Below, one piece after another: positions 35,597 through 43,781 of a stretch of DNA of 64,000 bases. The notes beneath the pieces are model-generated. The model made no database searches, was not told the DNA's origin, and saw nothing but the letters and a program-made list of their open reading frames with translations. The DNA is taken from positions 8,866,001 to 8,930,000 of the forward strand of contig NZ_CP080647.1 of assembly GCF_019599145.1 (NCBI RefSeq). The letters run 5' to 3'. This DNA is from Streptomyces akebiae (GTDB lineage Bacteria; Actinomycetota; Actinomycetes; Streptomycetales; Streptomycetaceae). The translations under genes and the position numbers were made by a program. Position 1 is the first letter of the stretch. Every line of letters begins with the position of its first letter.

Positions 35597-38500
35597 CTAT
35601 GGCACCGGCACGGGTGTCACCGCCGCCGCCAGCGGGTACGCCGCTGTCTTCAGCGCCGCACCGACCGTGCCGGTCGCCGTCGCGATCGGCACCAGTTCGC
35701 CGGCGTCGGCGGTCGTGACATACGCCGTGGACCCGTTCCAGTCCAAGGCGACGTCGAACGCGGACCTGCCGACGGTGATCTGCCTGCCGGGGGCACCCGC
35801 CACCGTGTCGATCGGCGTGACGTAGTCCCCGGTGCTGGGGCTCACCCACAGGGTCCGGCCGTCCGGTGACAGCGCGAGCCCGTACGCCTGACCCGAGACG
35901 AGCAGTGTCGGTTCGGTGTCGTTGGTCGCGGTGTCGATCGGAGTGACCGTCGACCCGCCGGAGTTGGAGACGTACACCGTCTTCCCGTCCGGCGCGGCGA
36001 CGACGTTGAAGGGGCGAGGGCCGACAGGGATCGGGGCCCCGGCCTTCCGGGTACCCAGGTCGACCGGCGAGACGCTGTTGTCGTGGATGTTCGCCACGTA
36101 CAGCGTCCGCCCGTCCGGGGTGATCGCCATGTTCTCCGGCCCCGACCCGACCGCGACGGTCGCGCCCGCCTCGAGCGTGCCCGTGTCCACCGGCTGCACC
36201 GTGCCGTCCGTGTAGTTGGCGACCCACAGCGTGCCGCCGTCCGGGGTGAGGGCGAGCCCGGCGGGAACACGGCCCACTCCCACGGTGGCGGTGACCTCGC
36301 CGCGCGCCACGTCGATGACGCTGACCGAGTTCGAGCCCTGGTTCGCGGCGTAGGCGGTCCGGCCGTCGGCGCTCACGACCACTTCACCGGGGTTGGCGCC
36401 CACGGCGATGTCCGTGCTCGTCCCGGACGACAGATCGATGGAACTGACCGACGCCCCGCTGAAGTTGGCCGTCAGAGCCCTCGACGACCCCTCCCCGTCG
36501 GTCACCTGGACCGGGATCGCCCGGTCCAGGACGCCCGAGCCGGACACCACGACGGAGTGGACTCCCTCGGTGACCCCGGTGAAGGTGACGTCGGCCGAGG
36601 CACTGCCCCCGGCTGTGACGGACACGGTTCCCTCGACGGGCGAGGCGGTCACCCCGTCCGGCACGTCGAGCTTCCAGGTGACCGTCCGCGCCTCCGCGGT
36701 GGAGGAGAACCGAAGAACCACCGCCTGGGAGGTTCCCGGCTCCAAGGAGAGCGAACCCGGGACGAAGGAGGCGTCGACGCCGGGGTCGGGCGCGTGCCGG
36801 AGCATCGCCTGGTACAGGAACTGGTCCATCACCCCCGGCGACACCTGCTGCGGTATCGCGTCCAGCGCCTTGCGCTCGCTCCGCAGCCGGTTCCAGTACG
36901 TCGACACCGCGTCGGCGTCGCCCCGCCTGCCGGCCAGCAGCAGGTCGACGGCGGTCAGCCCGGCGGTGCCGTAGGAGCCGAGCTTGTCCAGCCAGGGCGA
37001 AGTCTCCTTGAGGAACCCGGGGTTGGCGAGCCGCGCGCGCAACCGTGCGGGCGTGGCGGCCATGTCCGTGAAGTACGACCGCAGCGCGCCCGCCGCCCCG
37101 TCGAGGCCGCTGTCCTCCTCGTACGCCTCGTGGAAGGCGGCGAGGAGCTTGCTCAGCGTGGGAGCCTCGGTGGCGTCGAGCTGGGAGGAGTAGCTGTTCT
37201 CGGCGAAGATCCGCAGCCATGGGGCCGCGCCCGGCCCCGCCAGGTCCCGGACGGAGGCGAGGAAGGCGGCCCGGGGATCGTACGCGTCCGCGTTCCACAG
37301 GTAGGCCGCCGACGTGAACAGCGCGAGCCTGCTCGCCTCGGCCTGCACCATCGGGTTGGCGGTGACACCGACGGACTCCCGCGCCACACCGGCCTCCCGG
37401 CCCGTGTAGGGGCCGAGCAGGAGACGGCTGGTGACGTAGTCGTTGACCGGGTAGTTGTCCCAGACCAGGATCGGATGCCCGTAGACCTCACGGGCCTGCC
37501 GCAGCTGCGCGGCGGTGATCGTCGGCGCGATCACCCCGACACCGGTCCACTCCACGACCACGTCCGGGTCCAACCGCTCGCGCAGCGCCTTCTTGTACGG
37601 GGTGTCCGCGAGGTCCGAGTACTCGGTGGGGACCATCTCCAGCGGATCGAGCCCGGGGCGGCCGGCGGAGAACTCCTCCCACACCCGGTTCAGCAGATGC
37701 GCCTGAGCCGCGCCGGCGGCCCCGCCGCCGCTGCCGAAACGCTCCTCGTCCGCCGCGCAGTTCCACTTGGTGTAGCTGATGTCGTCCAGCGGGATCGCGA
37801 AGGACCGCACCCCGATGTCGTACAGCGAGGCGAACTTGCGGACCAGGGAGGTGATGTCACCGTCCGAGGAGTAGCAGACCGACAGTCCGGGCGAGAGGGC
37901 GTAGGTGAAGCGGACGTGGTTCGCGGTGGCCCGCTCGACGAGTGCGCGCAGCTGGGCGAGCCGGTCGGCCGGGTACTCGTCGCGCCACCGTTCCCGCAGG
38001 TACGGGTCGTCCTTGGGGGAGTACACGTACACGTTCTGCTTGGTGCGGCCGTAGAAGTCGAGTTGGCTCAGCCGTTCGGCGTGGGACCACGGGGTGCCGT
38101 AGAAACCCTCGATGACACCGCGCAGCGCGGCCGTGGGCCAGTCGCGGACGGTCACCTCGGGCAGGTGTCCGCCGGTGAGGAGCTGGCGCAGGGTCTGGGC
38201 GGCGTAGAACGTGCCGGTGGTGTCGGTGCCGGAGAGCGCCAGCAGGGTACGGCCGGAGCCGCGGCCGGAGGCCAGGACGTACCCCTCGGCGGGCAGTCCG
38301 GCCGGGGATCCGACGCCGAGCCGCCGCAACGCGCCCGCGGTCGCCGGGTTCTCGCCGGGACCGCCGACGTAGACGGTGAGTCCTGCGGGCGGCGGGCGCT
38401 TCCCGGCCGGCACGGTGACGATCCGGTCGGCCCCGGCGGCCCGCAACGCTGCCTCGACGACGCGGCGCGCGGAGGGGTCGGTGCCGGGCCCGACGACCTC

Positions 38501-38707
38501 CACCACCCGGTCGGGAACGGGGAACCGACGTCCGTCGCCCTCGATCTGGCGGGGTGTCGGCCAGACCTCGGGCACCGACGGGGTCTTGGGGGCGGACGGT
38601 GCGGCGGCGGCAGCCGACGGCAGCGAGGGGAGGCTCAGGCTCAGGGCCAGCAACAGCGCCCACGGGAGGCGCAGGGAGCGTGGGAGGAAAGAGGTGATTG
38701 AAGCCAT
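35597..38707 (-). CDS. Secreted GH84 beta-N-acetylglucosaminidase with seven-bladed beta-propeller tail
   Basis: The 1036-residue exported protein has a signal peptide (about residues 1-36), a GH20b-like N-terminal domain (about 45-185) and a GH84 catalytic domain from LRGVIEGFYGTPWSHAERL (about 195). The catalytic Asp pair is IPLDDIS at 308-309. A helical bundle follows. An Ig-like segment near 640-720 comes next, then about seven repeats with TPDGRTLYVANIHDNSVSP character from 725 to the end, a YVTN-type propeller. GH84 removes beta-GlcNAc from glycans, including O-GlcNAc or hyaluronan-type substrates. A propeller is not a usual partner and may bind ligand or envelope. An operator of the RpiR type lies 21 bases before the start, linking it to the aminosugar regulon. 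Confidence 0.88.
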   Translation of the reverse strand: MASITSFLPRSLRLPWALLLALSLSLPSLPSAAAAAPSAPKTPSVPEVWPTPRQIEGDGRRFPVPDRVVEVVGPGTDPSARRVVEAALRAAGADRIVTVPAGKRPPPAGLTVYVGGPGENPATAGALRRLGVGSPAGLPAEGYVLASGRGSGRTLLALSGTDTTGTFYAAQTLRQLLTGGHLPEVTVRDWPTAALRGVIEGFYGTPWSHAERLSQLDFYGRTKQNVYVYSPKDDPYLRERWRDEYPADRLAQLRALVERATANHVRFTYALSPGLSVCYSSDGDITSLVRKFASLYDIGVRSFAIPLDDISYTKWNCAADEERFGSGGGAAGAAQAHLLNRVWEEFSAGRPGLDPLEMVPTEYSDLADTPYKKALRERLDPDVVVEWTGVGVIAPTITAAQLRQAREVYGHPILVWDNYPVNDYVTSRLLLGPYTGREAGVARESVGVTANPMVQAEASRLALFTSAAYLWNADAYDPRAAFLASVRDLAGPGAAPWLRIFAENSYSSQLDATEAPTLSKLLAAFHEAYEEDSGLDGAAGALRSYFTDMAATPARLRARLANPGFLKETSPWLDKLGSYGTAGLTAVDLLLAGRRGDADAVSTYWNRLRSERKALDAIPQQVSPGVMDQFLYQAMLRHAPDPGVDASFVPGSLSLEPGTSQAVVLRFSSTAEARTVTWKLDVPDGVTASPVEGTVSVTAGGSASADVTFTGVTEGVHSVVVSGSGVLDRAIPVQVTDGEGSSRALTANFSGASVSSIDLSSGTSTDIAVGANPGEVVVSADGRTAYAANQGSNSVSVIDVARGEVTATVGVGRVPAGLALTPDGGTLWVANYTDGTVQPVDTGTLEAGATVAVGSGPENMAITPDGRTLYVANIHDNSVSPVDLGTRKAGAPIPVGPRPFNVVAAPDGKTVYVSNSGGSTVTPIDTATNDTEPTLLVSGQAYGLALSPDGRTLWVSPSTGDYVTPIDTVAGAPGRQITVGRSAFDVALDWNGSTAYVTTADAGELVPIATATGTVGAALKTAAYPLAAAVTPVPVP

Positions 38708-38727
38708 CGAAAGAGGCTAGGGCTGCT

Positions 38728-38742
38728 GAATCAAGCATTCAA
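38728..38742. promoter_or_regulatory. RpiR-regulon operator site 8 (upstream of GH84 gene)
   Basis: TGAATCAAGCATTCA differs from the site at 11608 (TGAATCAATCATCCA) at only two positions and is nearly symmetrical. It starts 21 bases upstream of the GH84 start and also faces the divergent MarR relic. Confidence 0.6.
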
Positions 38743-38808
38743 TAGGGCCTGGGCGTTGTCCAAGGCGCCAGCGATGGTCCGGCAGGCGGCGCGGACGACG
38801 TCGATGAG

Positions 38809-39454
38809 GTGACGCGCGCGGTGCTCACCGCGTCGCGGCTGTCGGTCGCGATCTCCGCACGGTCACTCGCCGCCGTCGAGGAGCGGGTGACGCTGCCGCG
38901 GTTCCGGATGCCGGTGGTGCTGTCCGTACGAGGCGCCACGAAGCTCGTCGTCCTCGCCGATCAGCTCGCAGGTCGCCCCGTCCACCGCGATGCGCATGGT
39001 CGACCGGCTGATCGCCGCCGGGCTCGCCGACCGGCAGACCACCCCCGACAACGGTCGCGAGACCCTGCTCCGGCTCACCGACGAGGGCCGACGTGCCGTC
39101 GAGGAGGTCACGGCCCGGCGACGCGCCGAACTCGCCGCGGTCGTCGAGCGTCTCGCCCCGAGGCGACGGGCGGCGCTCGTCGCCGCGCCCGCCGCTTTCA
39201 ACGCGGCGGGCGGGGAACCCGTGGCCCCGGCGACGGACGACGCGGAGCCGTACCCGCTCGGCTGGGCCGGCACCGGCGCGGGCGGAGGGATCCGAGACAC
39301 CCGGCGCCGCCCCGGCAACCCCCGAGCGACGACGGGGCGCCCGGTAGGCCGTGGTGGCGCGGCCCCGCTCCTCCGTCGTGGCGCTGCCCGCCCTTCTGTC
39401 CCTGCGCCACCCGAGCGAGTTCTCCTCGCACAGCCCGATCGCTCCGGCGCGTGA
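38809..39454 (+). pseudogene. MarR-family regulator with a frameshift
   Basis: Two frames together form a MarR regulator. ISARSLAAVEERVTLP and KLVVLADQL lie in the frame of 38809. VAPSTAMRMVDRLIAAGLAD and ETLLRLTDEGRRAVEEVT lie in the frame continuing from 38990. Removing one base near 38970 (the extra A in CTCGCAGGTC) joins them as DQLAVAPSTAMRMVDRL, the helix-turn-helix and wing of the family. No clear upstream start exists except GTG at 38809. The second frame runs past the likely natural end to 39454. Confidence 0.65.
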
Positions 39455-39528
39455 TACGGCCATAAGGTGCTTACGGGGCGCCGTCCCGCGCCCTCCCCGC
39501 CTGGTGTCGACCCGAGCAGCGAGGACGT

Positions 39529-40452
39529 ATGAGCGCGCGGCCCACCGTCTCCCGTGAGGAGTTCGACGCACTCTTCGAAGCGGTCCGCACCTGGGGGCGC
39601 TGGGACCGGGCCGATCGTGGCGCGTGGAACCGGGTGACCGGGGACCACGTGCGGCGTGCCGTGGGAGTGGTGCGGTCCGGCGTGGTCGTCCCGATGGCCC
39701 TGCCCTGGAACACCCGCTCGGGCCCCGACAACCGGAAGCCCGCCCTGCACCACATGACCGACCTCGGGGACGTGGAGGGCCCCGAGCCCACGACCCACAA
39801 GGACTTCATCGCCGCCGACTACCACGGCAAGGGCGTCACCCACCTCGACGCCCTGAGCCACATCGCCTACGCGGGACTGCTCTACGACGGCAGGCCGGCC
39901 CGCGAGAACGTCGATGCCGCGGGTGCCCGGTTCGGGGCGGTGGCGGCGCTCGGGCCCCTCGTCACCAGAGGGGTCCTCCTGGACCTCCCCGCCGTGCTCG
40001 GCGTCCCCTGGCTGGAGCCGGGTCATCCCGTGCGCGCCGGGGACGTCCGCGCCGCGGAGGAGGCGCTCGGCGTGACGATCGGCGAGGGCGACGCGGTGCT
40101 GCTGCGCTCCGGACACGTCCGCCGGCGCGCGGAACTCGGCGCCTGGGACCCCGCTACGGCGAGCGCGGGGTTCCATGTGGACGCCGTACCCCTGCTGGCC
40201 GAGCGGGGCGTCGCGCTGCTCGGCGGAGACGGGGACAGCGATGTGCGGCCGTCGCCCGTGGAGGGCGTGCACTCGCCGGTGCACGCCCTGGCGGTGGCCG
40301 CGATGGGGGTGCCGCTGCTGGACAACCTGGACCTGGAGGCGCTCGCCGGCGCGACCGCCGAGGCGGGGCGGTATGAGTTCCTGCTCGTCGTGGCCCCGCT
40401 GAACGTCCCGGGCGGCACCGGTTCGCCCGTCAACCCGGTCGCCGTCCTGTGA
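39529..40452 (+). CDS. Cyclase/kynurenine-formamidase-like metal hydrolase
   Basis: The 307-residue protein belongs to the cyclase family (pfam04199-type). The metal motif HLDALSHIAY (HxDxxxH) is present, with HKDFIAADYHGKG just before it and later VHSPVHALAVAAMGVPLLDN. Members include kynurenine formamidase and isatin hydrolase, which open N-formyl or lactam rings. The second possibility is notable because a prenylated-indole gene lies 15 kb away, but the distance makes any link weak. ATG at 39529 follows GAGGACGT. The gene stands alone. Confidence 0.8.
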   Translation: MSARPTVSREEFDALFEAVRTWGRWDRADRGAWNRVTGDHVRRAVGVVRSGVVVPMALPWNTRSGPDNRKPALHHMTDLGDVEGPEPTTHKDFIAADYHGKGVTHLDALSHIAYAGLLYDGRPARENVDAAGARFGAVAALGPLVTRGVLLDLPAVLGVPWLEPGHPVRAGDVRAAEEALGVTIGEGDAVLLRSGHVRRRAELGAWDPATASAGFHVDAVPLLAERGVALLGGDGDSDVRPSPVEGVHSPVHALAVAAMGVPLLDNLDLEALAGATAEAGRYEFLLVVAPLNVPGGTGSPVNPVAVL

Positions 40453-40537
40453 GGCCGACCCCGACGCTCGTCCACCGGACCGACACGACACCGCCCCGCC
40501 CGGTCACCGCGGGTGAGGAGACCGTGAACCGTGACTC

Positions 40538-43500
40538 GTGTTGCTGATGCCCGTATCCTCGTCAATGCCAGATATTTCCGATAAGCGGATTGTCCAGGGC
40601 GCGAGTGAGGCCAGCGTGGTGCGGTCCGACGGCGAGCCGATACCCACGGGGCGTGCGACAGACGGCACGGGCCCCACCCTTTTCCGTGAGCGGTTCCTGC
40701 AGGGCGAGCCGCTGGAGTCGGGCGTGCGCGCCTCGATCCTCGACTCCTGGCGACGTTGCCGCTCCCTGGGGCTCTCGCCGGACCGCTCCGACCCTCCCTT
40801 CCGGGACGACTTCGACCCCGACGACCGGGTCGCCCGTGCCGCCGCGCCGGTGCTGGACCGGCTGGAGTCCAGGTTCGCCGGCAGCGCCATGAACATCTCC
40901 GTCGCCGACGCGAACGGCACGGTACTGCTGCGCCGCTTCGGCGAGGCGTCCCTGGCCAGAGCGCTCCCCGACATCCAGACCGTGCCGGGATTCGTGTTCG
41001 CCGAGCGGTTCGCCGGCACCAACGGCATCGGTCTGGCCCTGGCGGAACGGCGGCTCATCCGGGTCTACGGTGCCGAGCACTTCGCCGAGCGCTCCCAGGG
41101 CAGCGCCTGCCGCGCGCTCCCCGTCCGCGACCCGCTCAGCGGCCGGATCGAGGGCGTCCTGTGCTTCGGATATCCGCGCGGCTTCGAGAACCCGGCACTC
41201 TCCACCGTGATCCGCAAGGCCGCCGCGGCCATCGAGCGGCGGCTCCTCGGGCAGAGCTCCGCACGCGAGCGCTCCCTGCTGCGGGCGTATCTGGACGCGG
41301 GGGACGAGGCCGGCGCGGGCCCGCTCCGCACCATCGGCGTCGACGAACTGGCCCTCGGGCTGCGCCCCGTCGACCGGGCGACCCTCCTGGAGAAGGCCGC
41401 CGAGCTGATCTCGCGCGCGCAGCGGGCAGCTGTCGAGGTGTACCTCACGGACGGCCGCCACGTCACGCTCGTGAGCCGCCCGATGACCAGTGCCTCCGGG
41501 GTGGAGGGCGTCGCCGTCGAGGCCGTCCTGCACGACTCCTCCCGGCCCGAGGCCTTGACCGTCCCGCGCCGGGGCGAGCCGGTGCTGAGCCTCACCGCCG
41601 GGTCCGCGAGCCCCGTCGCTCCCTTCGCGCCCCTCGACCCCTCGACGATCCACCGCGTCCGGAACGCCCCCCTCGCCGAGGCCTCCGGCCCGCTCTCCGC
41701 CGTGCCGGCCCCCGGCCACCCGCGCGAAGCCACACCCCCCGGCAGGACCGGGACGGGCGTCGACGGCGTCACCGCCGGGAGCCGCGCCACCGCCGCCCCG
41801 GCGGAAACCGCCGGCGCCGACGGCTCGCCCAGCGCCGACAGTCCTTCGCCCGCCCCCGTCGTTCCGCCTGCGGCCGACGGCCTCCCGGGCGGCCGTTCCG
41901 GCTCCCCGGCGCCGGAGAGGGGTCTTCTGATGGTGGGGGAGCCCCACGTCGGCGGTTACGCCCTGGCCGCGCGCCGCCGGCTGGAGCTGCTGTCCGAGGC
42001 CAGCGCCCGGATCGGCACCACCCTGGACGTGCGCCGCACCGCCCAGGAGCTCGCCGAGACGGCGGTCCCGCGCCTCGCCGACTTCGTCACCATCGATCTG
42101 GCCGAGCCCGTGCTGCGGGGCGAGGAGGCCACGGACCCCCGGAGCGACCTGCGGCGCACGGTGGTCCACGGCATCCGCGACGACCTCCCCTTCAGCCCGG
42201 TCGGCAAGCAGGTCGACTACGGCCCGACCGTCCCGCAGCTGCGCTGTCTGACCAGCCGCGAGGCCGTGCTGGAACCGGACCTGAAGACGGCCGCGGGCTG
42301 GCTCGCGCAGGACCCCGAGCACACCGAGCGGCTGCTGGGCCACGTCCACTCCCTCATCGCGGTGCCCCTGGTCGCCCGAGGGGTCGTCCTGGGCGTCGCC
42401 GCCTTCTACCGTGCCCAGGACCCCACCCCCTTCGGGGACGACGACCGCTCACTGGCGCAGGAACTCGCCACCCGCGCCGCCCTGTCCATCGACAACGCCC
42501 GGCGCTACACCCGCGAACGCACCATGGTCCTCGCCCTGCAGCGCAGCCTGCTCCCGCAAGGACTCCCCGACCGGGACTCCGTGGAGGTCGCCCACCGGTA
42601 TCTGCCCGCCGAATCCGACGTCGGCGGCGACTGGTACGACGTCATCCCGCTCTCCGGGACCAGGATCGGCCTCTTCGTCGGCGACGTCGTCGGCCACGGC
42701 CTGCTGTCCGCCGCCACCATGGGCCGCGTCCGTACGGCCGCCCGCAGCTTCGCCGAACTCGACTTCCCGCCCGACGAAGTCCTCACCCACCTCGACAACC
42801 TCGTGGGACGGCTGGATCGCGAGGACCCCGTCTCCGGCGGCGGTGGCATCATCGGCGCGACCTGTCTGTACGCCGTCTACGACCCGACCTCGCAGCAGTG
42901 CACCCTGGCCCGCGCCGGCCACCCGCCGCCCGCTCTGGTCCAGCCCGACGGCACCGTGTCCTTCCCCGAACTGCCCGCGGGGCCCCCGCTCGGCCTCGGC
43001 GGCCTGCCCTTCGAAGCAGTCGACGTCCATCTGCCCGAGGGCAGCACCCTGGTCCTCTACACCGACGGCCTCATCGAGGACCGCGAACGCGACGTCGACG
43101 TGGTGCTCGACCAGTTGCGCGCGGCCCTGGCCCACCCCGAGCACACCCCGGAGGAGACCTGCCGGCTGGTCCTGGAGAGCGTCGCGTCCCCCCACCCCGG
43201 TGACGACATCGCCCTGCTCGTCGCCCGCACCCACGCCTTCGACCCGCGCAGCGTCGCCACCTGGGAGCTGCCCGCCGACCCGGCCCGCGTCAGCGAGGTC
43301 CGCGCCGGAGCCCTCCGGCAACTGGCCGACTGGGGGCTCGACGAGGCCGCGTTCGCCGCCGAACTGGTGCTCAGCGAGCTGATCACCAACGCGATCCGCC
43401 ACGGCGCCGGGCCCATCCGGGTACGGCTGCTCCGTGACCGCTCCCTGATCTGCGAGGTCGCCGACACCAGCAGCACCGCACCGCACCTGCGCCGGGCGGC

Positions 43501-43621
43501 CACCACCGACGAGGGCGGGCGCGGCCTGTTCCTCGTCGCCCAGCTCTCGCAGAGCTGGGGCACGCGCTACACCGCAGAGGGCAAGGTCATCTGGGCCGAG
43601 TGCGGGCTCGACGAGGGCTGA
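40538..43621 (+). CDS. Four-module sensor phosphatase (AcoR-type GAF, GAF, SpoIIE/PP2C, ATPase)
   Basis: The 1027-residue cytoplasmic protein joins four parts. Residues about 60-240 resemble the GAF-containing input region of AcoR-type sigma-54 activators (RASILDSWRRCRSLGL, AERFAGTNGIGLAL). A Pro/Ala/Ser-rich linker spans about 390-470. A second GAF domain spans about 490-660. A SpoIIE/PP2C phosphatase follows (GDWYDVIPL, GDVVGHGLLSAATMG, YTDGLIEDR). The last 140 residues are an HATPase_c-like anti-sigma kinase domain (LSELITNAIRHG, GRGLFLVAQLS). It likely adjusts an anti-sigma/anti-anti-sigma switch in response to small ligands. The start is uncertain between GTG at 40538, ATG at 40547 and ATG at 40565. 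Confidence 0.84.
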   Translation: MLLMPVSSSMPDISDKRIVQGASEASVVRSDGEPIPTGRATDGTGPTLFRERFLQGEPLESGVRASILDSWRRCRSLGLSPDRSDPPFRDDFDPDDRVARAAAPVLDRLESRFAGSAMNISVADANGTVLLRRFGEASLARALPDIQTVPGFVFAERFAGTNGIGLALAERRLIRVYGAEHFAERSQGSACRALPVRDPLSGRIEGVLCFGYPRGFENPALSTVIRKAAAAIERRLLGQSSARERSLLRAYLDAGDEAGAGPLRTIGVDELALGLRPVDRATLLEKAAELISRAQRAAVEVYLTDGRHVTLVSRPMTSASGVEGVAVEAVLHDSSRPEALTVPRRGEPVLSLTAGSASPVAPFAPLDPSTIHRVRNAPLAEASGPLSAVPAPGHPREATPPGRTGTGVDGVTAGSRATAAPAETAGADGSPSADSPSPAPVVPPAADGLPGGRSGSPAPERGLLMVGEPHVGGYALAARRRLELLSEASARIGTTLDVRRTAQELAETAVPRLADFVTIDLAEPVLRGEEATDPRSDLRRTVVHGIRDDLPFSPVGKQVDYGPTVPQLRCLTSREAVLEPDLKTAAGWLAQDPEHTERLLGHVHSLIAVPLVARGVVLGVAAFYRAQDPTPFGDDDRSLAQELATRAALSIDNARRYTRERTMVLALQRSLLPQGLPDRDSVEVAHRYLPAESDVGGDWYDVIPLSGTRIGLFVGDVVGHGLLSAATMGRVRTAARSFAELDFPPDEVLTHLDNLVGRLDREDPVSGGGGIIGATCLYAVYDPTSQQCTLARAGHPPPALVQPDGTVSFPELPAGPPLGLGGLPFEAVDVHLPEGSTLVLYTDGLIEDRERDVDVVLDQLRAALAHPEHTPEETCRLVLESVASPHPGDDIALLVARTHAFDPRSVATWELPADPARVSEVRAGALRQLADWGLDEAAFAAELVLSELITNAIRHGAGPIRVRLLRDRSLICEVADTSSTAPHLRRAATTDEGGRGLFLVAQLSQSWGTRYTAEGKVIWAECGLDEG

Positions 43622-43781
43622 GGCGAGCACGGCGGCCCACCCTCTGACCCGTTGGGGTCGGCGACCGTGACCACATGTCGCCAATGAGGCGAAAGGCGCG
43701 AATAAAGCGAAATGGGCGGTTAGCATCGCTGGCGCAAGCCGAAGTCGGGAAGAATCGCCAGGCCGACCCCCGGAGCTGTCC

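Noticed and set aside
36083..38701. An 872-codon open frame opposite the GH84 gene
   Set aside because: Antisense shadow of an unmistakable GH84 enzyme; no recognisable motifs.
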